Shown here piece by piece: positions 1 to 6,054 of a stretch of DNA of 13,009 nucleotides; position 1 is the stretch's first letter; every line of letters starts with the position of its first letter. A program made the translations under genes and the position numbers. Source of the stretch: Methylococcaceae bacterium (GTDB lineage: Bacteria; Pseudomonadota; Gammaproteobacteria; Methylococcales; Methylomonadaceae); NCBI GenBank assembly GCA_030618325.1, contig JAUXDP010000064.1, positions 1 to 13,009 of the forward strand, in the 5' to 3' direction. Under the pieces are notes generated by a model. That model ran no database searches. It saw only the letters and a program-made list of their open reading frames with translations, and was not told the DNA's origin.

Positions 1-49
1 ATGCCAGTCATGAATTAATAGAGGTACCCTTATAGCCTTTCAATAGAAA

Positions 50-55
50 TTGACA
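50..55 (+). promoter_or_regulatory. Possible -35 element upstream of the YajD-like gene
   Basis: A perfect TTGACA lies about 55 bases before the YajD-like start codon. The matching -10 is poor: CACTAT at 73-78 with a 17-base spacer, or TATGTA at 76-81 with a 20-base spacer. It may be a weak sigma-70 promoter; the assignment rests mainly on the -35 hexamer. Confidence 0.3.
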
Positions 56-110
56 GATTATCCAGAGAATATCACTATGTATAGCCAAATCATTGTTCAG
101 GAGATAACTA

Positions 111-479
111 ATGGCCGAAAAAACTCGAAATGATGCAGACCAGTTAATAGCAAACGCCAGGAAACATCAAAAAGAACGGGAGCAAACTTACCGAGGCCAG
201 GCTCTTAAAATATATCCCTGGATTTGCGGCCGTTGTACCCGAGAATTCACGAACAAGAACCTTCAGGAACTTACAGTTCACCACAAAGACCACAATCATG
301 ACAACAACCCTTCGGATGGCAGCAACTGGGAATTACTGTGCCTCTATTGTCATGATAATGAACATCAACGATATGAAGAAACCCGCTTCGGTAGTTCTAT
401 ACACGAGACAGAAACTACGGTTACGGCAACCCATAGCCCATTTGCCGATCTTGGTGCTTTGTTAAAGGATAAAAAGTAG
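111..479 (+). CDS. yajD: YajD-like HNH nuclease family protein
   Basis: This 122-residue protein matches the small YajD family of proteobacteria, which carries an HNH-type zinc-binding nuclease fold; its cellular role is not established. Two CxxC pairs (Cys39/Cys42 and Cys77/Cys80) should hold a structural zinc. The histidine- and asparagine-rich stretch from His57 to Asn66 and the later His81 and His85 supply the HNH motif. The blocks ALKIYPWICGRC, ELTVHH and GSNWELLCLYCHD are family hallmarks, as is the C-terminal PFADL. The start has a good ribosome site (AGGAG, seven bases upstream). There is no signal peptide or membrane segment, so it should be cytosolic. The N-terminal 25 residues are charged and specific to this copy. 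A weak A-rich/T-rich hairpin just after the stop may end the transcript. Nuclease activity is inferred from the motif only. Confidence 0.88.
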   Translation: MAEKTRNDADQLIANARKHQKEREQTYRGQALKIYPWICGRCTREFTNKNLQELTVHHKDHNHDNNPSDGSNWELLCLYCHDNEHQRYEETRFGSSIHETETTVTATHSPFADLGALLKDKK

Positions 480-667
480 GCCTTTTTTCCATACTTTCCG
501 GTTGTGCTCATTAAGATATTGCACTGACCTACCTAACGTTTTTTGGTCACAAAATTAAGAAATCTTGTACTTCCGTACAATAGAACTACATACCGTTCCG
601 TTTTATTATTTGTCCTACCAAATTTCTAATAAATAGAAATTGTATAGTTTTCAGGTAGAAACAGATC

Positions 668-1039
668 ATGAAAGAGATTAAAAATAGTCCGAATACCATT
701 GACTTTGATTTCGACCAATGGATGAAGCTTGCAGAACGGGATCCTGAAGCTTTTGAAAAAAAGCGCCGCGATATAACTCAAGCAGCAATAAAACAAGCGC
801 CAGAGAAAATGCATCAACGTTTAGAAGGCTTGCAATGGCGTATAGATTCAGAAATAAAACTAGCCGTAAACCCAATGGATGGATGCTTAAAGGTATATCG
901 GATGATGATGGATTCCGTATATAAGCCCGGTGGCCTACTCGATGCTTTAACAATGACAGACAGTGTTAATAAATCTGACAACAGTAAAAATGTAATTCAA
1001 TTGAAAAATGATTTAAAATCCAACACCGTAAAGAAATAA
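668..1039 (+). CDS. DUF3135 domain-containing protein
   Basis: A 123-residue soluble protein resembling the DUF3135 family of gammaproteobacteria, whose function is unknown. Family-like features are the opening FDFDQWMKLAERDPEAFE, the central LEGLQWRIDSE and the following CLKVYRMMMDSV, all predicted helical. The last 25 residues are rich in Asn, Ser and Lys and look like a disordered tail beyond the domain. There is no signal peptide, and no cysteine pair or other catalytic signature. The ribosome site is weak (AGGT about 12 bases upstream). It is separated from the YajD-like gene by 188 bases and stands alone on this strand, so the neighbours give no functional clue. Confidence 0.75.
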   Translation: MKEIKNSPNTIDFDFDQWMKLAERDPEAFEKKRRDITQAAIKQAPEKMHQRLEGLQWRIDSEIKLAVNPMDGCLKVYRMMMDSVYKPGGLLDALTMTDSVNKSDNSKNVIQLKNDLKSNTVKK

Positions 1040-1335
1040 TTTCATCCCTTCCGCACACTCTTTACTTTTTCTGCTACTTACTTTTATACGCTTTCCTTGG
1101 GGCTTCTGACTCGGTTTTTGTTCCCGCTAAATGGAACTTAGAGGCTAAAAGCATCAACAAATTAGTGGCCGATCTGATTCGAGAAGCAAACATCCCTCTC
1201 TCATGTCATGCTCTTTAAAGTATTGGTTTTTCATACACAGTGAGCACTAAATGATCAGACACTCGAATTGATGTTTACATATATCAGAATAATAAACCAA
1301 TGAAAACTGTTTCCTAATAACCGGTGACTTTTCAC
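1040..1335. other. Intergenic stretch with an unrecognised short open frame
   Basis: No complete gene is supported here. On the + strand one frame stays open to a stop at 1216-1218. Its end reads KWNLEAKSINKLVADLIREA, then NIPLSCHAL, which looks protein-like. It has no ATG start or ribosome site, so it may be the tail of a decayed gene or chance. I could not match it to a family. From 1219 to 1335 the sequence is AT-rich and shows nothing I recognise. Confidence 0.3.
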
Positions 1336-1374
1336 AAATCCAGGGGGAGTGATATAGTCACTCCCCCTGGATTT
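1336..1374 (-). terminator. Strong hairpin terminator, probably bidirectional
   Basis: A perfect 17-bp inverted repeat (AAATCCAGGGGGAGTGA at 1336-1352 and its complement at 1358-1374) encloses a five-base loop, TATAG. It begins 18 bases beyond the stop of the VPLPA-CTERM-like gene, where a transcription terminator is expected. The flanking A/T on both sides allows it to work in either direction. The T-rich tract is somewhat better on the + strand. Confidence 0.8.
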
Positions 1375-1392
1375 TAAGTTTACTTATTTATT

Positions 1393-2187
1393 TCAGTTCT
1401 GGAATTTGCGTCGGCCTGCAGCAATTAACCCTGCTAAACCTGAACCAAATAACCATATAGCAGTAGGAATGGGGACGGCGGAAGTTATTAACGGTGAATT
1501 TTCATCAGAATCGAACCAACCAAAGCCTCCGATTGCCATTGTTGCTATACTGCCATCTGAATTGAAAGTAGGTAACACATCGTTAAAAAATGGGTGAACC
1601 CAGATTCCTATTTCCTCACCAAACTGAATCCCTTTCCAGCCATCATCATCTGGATCACTTGGAGTGTAACTATTTATCCCAGAGACATTAATATCAAAAT
1701 TGTATGTGGTTTGCCCAGCAACAGAAACTGTACTAAATGCACCCTCAAAGGATTGAATGAATTCTCCTGGACGCTTCCAACTATCATGCGACCAGTTGCC
1801 GCTATAAACATAACTGGTAATATTGCCACTATTTGAATCAGCATAGAGAATAGCATACTCACCAGTACTGCCATGCTTGGGACCCTTACCATCAGTCAAC
1901 ACCATCCATACCCCATCACCAATACCAGAAATTGCATAGGCTCCCTGGTTGGTTACATTAGCCGGAAGAGTGTCTGTCAAAACTAAAGACGCCGAAAGTT
2001 GCTGTGTCGAATCATTGAACTTTGTAGTTAAATGTTCAACATAGCCCGCTGCGGGATTATGGTAGCCTGTATCCAGATTACCGTTATTAACACCATAATC
2101 ATGAACATAAAATTCATAGGTAGTTGCTGAAACTAGCGCGGGGAATACCAGGGCGGTTACTAGCCCTACTTGTAACAATTTCTTCAT
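1393..2187 (-). CDS. Secreted protein with VPLPA-CTERM-type sorting signal
   Basis: A 264-residue exported protein. It opens with a signal peptide (MKKLLQVG, a hydrophobic stretch, then cleavage near LVSA). The body of about 215 residues is rich in Gly, Asn, Ser, Thr and Asp, as expected for an extracellular beta-sandwich. The C-terminus has the tripartite pattern of PEP-CTERM-like signals: VPIPTAIWLFGSGL, a transmembrane helix, and a basic end (GRRK). In known systems such proteins are handled by an exosortase and surface-anchored or released; no exosortase gene is in this window. The chosen start has AAGGA six bases upstream. The ATG directly before it (2190) is too close to that site, and the frame extends further only to a TTG at 2214. 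The strong hairpin just downstream suggests a single-gene transcript. The body has no recognised domain, so its function is unknown. Confidence 0.82.
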   Translation of the reverse strand: MKKLLQVGLVTALVFPALVSATTYEFYVHDYGVNNGNLDTGYHNPAAGYVEHLTTKFNDSTQQLSASLVLTDTLPANVTNQGAYAISGIGDGVWMVLTDGKGPKHGSTGEYAILYADSNSGNITSYVYSGNWSHDSWKRPGEFIQSFEGAFSTVSVAGQTTYNFDINVSGINSYTPSDPDDDGWKGIQFGEEIGIWVHPFFNDVLPTFNSDGSIATMAIGGFGWFDSDENSPLITSAVPIPTAIWLFGSGLAGLIAAGRRKFQN

Positions 2188-2443
2188 CATTATTCCTTTG
2201 TCATTATTAAACAATCAGATATCTGTTGAGAAGTAACATTAAATTCTGACTATTGATCCTAAGCGGCTGCTCTCTGCCAAATTCATTCTGAATTTTCTAC
2301 ATTGGAGATAAAAACCAATACTGAGGGGCTTCTCGACTAGGAAATATTAATCAGTAAATTTTGCTGATTTTAAGTTCTCATGAAGGAAAGAATAACAAGA
2401 TGTAAATAGCTTTACTATTGTACTTTGGTACAATTTTTCTCAC

Positions 2444-2519
2444 CGTCATTCTGGCATGCTTTTAGCCGAAATCTAAACTTCATACACTGGATTCCGGCTA
2501 AAAGCATGCCGGAATGACG
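2444..2519. repeat. REPIN-like inverted pair of REP repeats
   Basis: Two 30-base arms (2444-2473 and 2490-2519) are inverted copies with only two mismatches, separated by 16 bases. The right arm also folds on itself: TTCCGGC at 2492-2498 pairs with GCCGGAA at 2508-2514. The left arm has lost part of its own hairpin through substitutions. The arm edges (CGTCATTC and GGAATGACG) resemble REP-type palindromes that recur in many proteobacterial intergenic regions. It lies 69 bases beyond the end of the six-gene operon and could shield or end its mRNA, although no U-tract follows on that strand. Confidence 0.75.
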
Positions 2520-2588
2520 ATTGAAAAGTTAAAGGGATAGCAGCATGGAATTATAGTGCTGTAATCACCAATCTTCATCCAACTGACA

Positions 2589-3908
2589 TTAGAATGAAAC
2601 CTCGACCCCCACAACAACGCGATCATTCTCATCAAATTGTCCAAATATTCCCTGTTTATCACCGTAAAAAATATCCGCTGCCAACCAGGTTTTGATATTG
2701 TCCTGCCATTCGTAGCTGATTTTAGGTCGGATAATACCGTCACCATTATTGGTGTTAGCGATAATCAATACTTCGGCAGTTAATGTGTCATACAGAAAGT
2801 TGCGGCGAATTAATCCAGTAATAGTGGTATCCAGTTTATCCCGCGTGGTCTTATCAGCATCCTTTACGACCCAGCTTTGTATCAACTGCATACTGATTAA
2901 TATATCCCAAGGGGCATTCCAGTCTAAGCCCAACACATAATGCAGTTCCGGGCTTTTCACTACGCCTTGGTTCTGTAGCGGATTTTTTCCGATAAAATAA
3001 TGATCAGTAAAGTAACCGAATTCACCGCGCACCACCCAATCTGCAAAAGCATTGCTAAAGGTCGTACCGAAGACATGCGTACGTTCGTATTCAGGTGTTA
3101 TAGTGATGACTGGATTACCACCTGCCAACGATAGATTTTGTCTAAGTACTGGCAGGTTATTATATTGATACAGATAGTTAAAGGTAATATCCCAACCCTT
3201 CCAGAATGTTGTGGCACGAAAGCCAACATCGGAATCCAGAAATACGTTATTGGGTCGTCTGGGCTGTTCGATGTTTACCTGCACACCGGGTGGTGCAGTG
3301 GGTACCAGCTCCGGTGAAGTGAAAGCATAAGTAGCACTTTGTTTGGGCAAGGCATGATAAGTTTGATCAGGAATCCAGAGAAACTGCAGATCCCAGTCTG
3401 CTATGCTATGTTCAATATTGAGTGTCCATAAGGGTATCCGGGAGTTGTCAAAATCATCCAGGATAAATTCCCGGAACGATTGTGGATTGACGATATCCAG
3501 CACTTTCAGGCCGTCTGATTTCCCCCAGACTATCTGCTGCTTACCCAGAGTCAGGAAGGTATCGCCGATCTCACCCTGCAGATAAAATTCGCGCAATTCC
3601 AGCTCCACTTCATCACTCAACATCGCGGGTTTGCTGTACTCGCTGTAGCTGCCGCGATTAATGTCATCAATTTGCAGTCCGTTTATCGCTTCTGCCCGTA
3701 GCCGCAAGGAGGATTTGAGTTGCCAGCCATTTTCGAAACCAACATTGAATTCCGGAACCAGACTTAAATTAAGTGACTGGCTGTCGCCGTCATGCGTATT
3801 GACCATCCATTGTGCAGTCGCAGTAATGGAACTGTCAAAATCCACAGCTACTGCAGCTGATTGCCACAATCCGAACAAACAACAACGGAAAATTTTCTGC
3901 ATAGTCAT
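2589..3908 (-). CDS. DUF1302-like outer-membrane beta-barrel protein
   Basis: A 439-residue protein and the last gene of the operon. A signal peptide covers about the first 21 residues. The rest alternates polar and hydrophobic residues with many aromatic girdle positions, and the chain ends in phenylalanine (VGVEVSF), as is usual for Bam-assembled outer-membrane barrels. The block at residues 122-161, including GKQQIVWGKSDGLKVLD and a later NSRIPLW, resembles DUF1302-type proteins. That family is often encoded beside MMPL-type RND transporters, and its transport role is not proven. The start at 3908 is favoured by AGGAGG five bases upstream. The gap to the LolA-like gene is 22 bases, so the two are co-transcribed. 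I infer it is the outer-membrane receiver or exit for the substrate moved by the operon's pump. A porin-like or structural role is the alternative. Confidence 0.78.
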   Translation of the reverse strand: MTMQKIFRCCLFGLWQSAAVAVDFDSSITATAQWMVNTHDGDSQSLNLSLVPEFNVGFENGWQLKSSLRLRAEAINGLQIDDINRGSYSEYSKPAMLSDEVELELREFYLQGEIGDTFLTLGKQQIVWGKSDGLKVLDIVNPQSFREFILDDFDNSRIPLWTLNIEHSIADWDLQFLWIPDQTYHALPKQSATYAFTSPELVPTAPPGVQVNIEQPRRPNNVFLDSDVGFRATTFWKGWDITFNYLYQYNNLPVLRQNLSLAGGNPVITITPEYERTHVFGTTFSNAFADWVVRGEFGYFTDHYFIGKNPLQNQGVVKSPELHYVLGLDWNAPWDILISMQLIQSWVVKDADKTTRDKLDTTITGLIRRNFLYDTLTAEVLIIANTNNGDGIIRPKISYEWQDNIKTWLAADIFYGDKQGIFGQFDENDRVVVGVEVSF

Positions 3909-3930
3909 ATTTTCCTCCTTTAAACGGAAG

Positions 3931-4728
3931 TTATAATCCGCGTTTCAGGGCATTCTGAGTAAACAGTCGATCGTTAACACCTTCGTTATAGCGCACCTCA
4001 GAAAAGGTAAAGCGGGTATGATGACCGGTTTTGTGATTACTTACTTCCAGCTCGTGCTGGGTCCATATATCTTGCACCTGTCGAATATCTTTAGAATGAA
4101 TAGTTTTTAACGGCCTACCCTGCATATCCCACATTTTTGACTGGCGCACCATCCATATAGTGTCATCAACACATTGCTCAACTTTACTGTATCCCAGTTC
4201 TGCGGCAATGTCATCATTTACCGGTACGCTCTCAAGCAACAAACAATGGAAACCGTCGACTTCACTTTCTCCAATGGTTTTTCGCTGATAATCATCTATC
4301 GAAATGCGAGTTTCAAGCTTGATGTCTTCATAAGTGAAATCAGTACCCAGGAAATAATCACCGCGATCCGATGCGGAAATACGCCTGACCTTGCGCATTG
4401 CCGGCAAATATAACCATTGATCGTCATCCTTATCTGCTTCCGGGTAGTCGTAGGTTAAAAATGCAGTATCCTTGATATTTTTCGGTGCCAGATAGAATAT
4501 GACCGTGCGTTTTTCATCGCTGTAATATTTGCGAAAGCCTTTGGTTTCACGAATACGCTGTTTACCTCTACTGTCTGTCATTTCCATAGTCAGTAAACGC
4601 GACACCGCCTCGCCTTCATCGCGGGCATTAATGCGCAGGGCAATTTCGTCGCCATCGGGTAATTCGGCTGCGAATGGTGCGTTGCATATTGCAACGAATA
4701 AAATAATGATTGAGTGATAATTTTTCAT
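3931..4728 (-). CDS. LolA-like periplasmic protein (outer membrane lipoprotein-sorting family)
   Basis: A 265-residue periplasmic protein. It has a signal peptide (MKNYHSIIILFVAICNAPFA, then AELP). The mature part matches the LolA_like family found beside MMPL/RND transporters. The diagnostic stretch runs from about residue 103 to 136, with DQWLYLPAMRKVRRI followed by a DYFLGTDFTYEDI motif. LolA folds are half-barrels that shield a lipid or acyl chain, so carrying a hydrophobic cargo across the periplasm is a reasonable inference. It is not the housekeeping LolA, being longer and in a transporter operon. The start at 4728 has AGGAG seven bases upstream; the frame extends only to a TTG at 4746 without support. 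The 74-base gap from the DUF2147 gene is the largest in the operon and might hold processing or regulatory sequence, but I see no clear promoter. Confidence 0.82.
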   Translation of the reverse strand: MKNYHSIIILFVAICNAPFAAELPDGDEIALRINARDEGEAVSRLLTMEMTDSRGKQRIRETKGFRKYYSDEKRTVIFYLAPKNIKDTAFLTYDYPEADKDDDQWLYLPAMRKVRRISASDRGDYFLGTDFTYEDIKLETRISIDDYQRKTIGESEVDGFHCLLLESVPVNDDIAAELGYSKVEQCVDDTIWMVRQSKMWDMQGRPLKTIHSKDIRQVQDIWTQHELEVSNHKTGHHTRFTFSEVRYNEGVNDRLFTQNALKRGL

Positions 4729-4802
4729 GATATTTCTCCTAATCAAGAAACTATAAATATGTTTCTCATTCTTTCTTAAATTTGGTTAAGTAAGCAGGAT
4801 TT

Positions 4803-5243
4803 TCAATTTTTCCGGGTCCAGTTCTCTGTCCGGCCAAATAAAGGAATACCCACATAACCCCGTAATGCCAACTTATCATCGTCAATTAATTCCAGGCTGC
4901 CTTGATAAGTCTTACCATTATTCGGATCGTAAAGTTGACCCCCTGTCCAGCGATTGACGCCATTGAAATTAAAGCCTCTCAATATGATTAAGCCGAGTAA
5001 CGATTGGTTACGCCGATCCGGTTCAGGATTGTTAATATCTACACGATTGGCATCATCAGGATTAACACCTCCCACGACAATGCCCTCGAAAGTTTTGGCT
5101 TTTTTATATATTTCTATATATCCATCTTGTTCTGCGTTTAACCAAACACCGAGGATGGCATCACCCTTTGCTAACTCAGCCAATGCCTGTGATGAAGTAA
5201 ATAATAGAAAGCAAAAAATAATGGTTGATACATGGTTTTTCAT
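4803..5243 (-). CDS. DUF2147 family periplasmic protein
   Basis: A 146-residue exported protein with a signal peptide ending near residue 22 (SSQALA). The mature part fits DUF2147: an early GVWLNAEQDGYIEIY strand pair, a central DPNNGKTYQG, and the closing LALRGYVGIPLFGRTENW. The family is predicted to form a small lipocalin-like beta-barrel. Members are common in proteobacteria and have no fixed biochemical role, although a ligand-binding fold is plausible. AGGAGG lies five bases before the start. The gene begins nine bases after the stop of the SDR gene, so it is translationally linked to it. In this context it may bind or chaperone the same hydrophobic substrate in the periplasm, which is inference from position. 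Confidence 0.83.
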   Translation of the reverse strand: MKNHVSTIIFCFLLFTSSQALAELAKGDAILGVWLNAEQDGYIEIYKKAKTFEGIVVGGVNPDDANRVDINNPEPDRRNQSLLGLIILRGFNFNGVNRWTGGQLYDPNNGKTYQGSLELIDDDKLALRGYVGIPLFGRTENWTRKN

Positions 5244-5252
5244 GATGTCCTC

Positions 5253-6041
5253 CTATTTTTGTAACAAAAATTTATTTATCGCCAAAGCGATGCAGCGTGG
5301 AGGAAATTCTCCACCGATTGCCAGCAGCTTGTTAACACCCCCGGGAACCACGGTCGACTTGCCTTTCATGAAGGCTCGATAAGCTTTTGCAACTTGTTTA
5401 CTAGTATTGCCACTGAAATATCGATACAAACGGGTAGCGGAAAAACCGCCCTGTTTGGCAAAAGCAGTGCTTAATGGGCCGGGACAAAAAGCCGTGCTTG
5501 TAACCGGTGTATGCTTGAGTTCAACCACCACCGCCCGATTAAAAGCCAGCACAAAACTTTTACTGGCATAGTAAGCCGCTGCATTCGGTCCGCCTGGCTG
5601 AAATGCAGCCAGCGAAGCTACATTTAAAATCCGCCCGATACCTTGTTCTATCATGTTTGGCAACAATAATCGGGTCAGTTGCACCAGCGTGGTAATATTC
5701 AGATTTAGCATGTTTGTTACGGCATCAAGATCCGAATCGGAAAATCGTCCGTAATAGCCAACACCGGCATTGTTGATCAGAAAGTCGATCTGCAATCCTT
5801 GTTCCTGAAGCATCTGGTACAGCTTCTGGGCTGCGTTTGGAATAGCGAGATCTAGAGCCATGGTATGAGTTTTAATCCCGTATTCACTTTGCAGTTGTTC
5901 GCTTAGTTGCTGAAGTTTTTGCTGGTTGCGGGCAACCAGCACCAAATTGATTTGATCCCGCGCCAAACACCGACAGAGTTCAGAACCAATGCCGCCGGTA
6001 GCGCCGGTAATCAGTGCTGTTTTTGATGTGTGATTATTCAT
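5253..6041 (-). CDS. Short-chain dehydrogenase/reductase (SDR family)
   Basis: A 262-residue classical SDR with a Rossmann fold for NAD(P)H. The nucleotide-binding motif is TGATGGIG (residues 12-19). The structural NNAG sits at 90-93 and Asn115 is the conserved active-site asparagine. Ser143, Tyr157 and Lys161 form the catalytic set (YYASK). An arginine after beta-2 (VARN, about residue 38) favours NADP(H). There is no signal peptide, so it acts in the cytosol, although the C-terminal third (GEFPPRCIALAINKF) is hydrophobic enough for membrane contact. It resembles the DltE/acyl-ketone-reducing type of SDR, but the substrate cannot be read from sequence. It starts 13 bases after the RND gene with AGGA upstream, and is followed after nine bases by the DUF2147 gene. 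A role in reducing or oxidising the exported compound or its precursor is inferred from the operon. Confidence 0.9.
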   Translation of the reverse strand: MNNHTSKTALITGATGGIGSELCRCLARDQINLVLVARNQQKLQQLSEQLQSEYGIKTHTMALDLAIPNAAQKLYQMLQEQGLQIDFLINNAGVGYYGRFSDSDLDAVTNMLNLNITTLVQLTRLLLPNMIEQGIGRILNVASLAAFQPGGPNAAAYYASKSFVLAFNRAVVVELKHTPVTSTAFCPGPLSTAFAKQGGFSATRLYRYFSGNTSKQVAKAYRAFMKGKSTVVPGGVNKLLAIGGEFPPRCIALAINKFLLQK

Positions 6042-6054
6042 TGTTATTCCTCAT

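Noticed and set aside
2188..2214. Longer start of the surface protein at a TTG
   Set aside because: The ribosome site AAGGA lies downstream of that TTG and points to the ATG at 2187, which begins a standard signal peptide.
2215..2300. Sigma-54 promoter before the VPLPA-CTERM-like gene
   Set aside because: A TTGGCA is present on the - strand, but the GC element is not at the required spacing from the GG, and no clear sigma-70 pair was found either.
2417..2440. Possible + strand terminator (seven-base stem followed by T-rich sequence)
   Set aside because: No + strand gene lies upstream for over 1.3 kb, so there is nothing for it to end; it is recorded only as one of two similar palindromes.
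3931..4728. Housekeeping LolA lipoprotein chaperone
   Set aside because: The protein is longer than LolA, has the DQWLYLPAMRKVRRI motif of the transporter-linked family, and lies in an RND operon rather than in the usual lolA context.
4729..4746. Longer start of the LolA-like protein at a TTG
   Set aside because: The ATG at 4728 has a good AGGAG and gives a proper signal peptide; the TTG adds six charged residues without a ribosome site.
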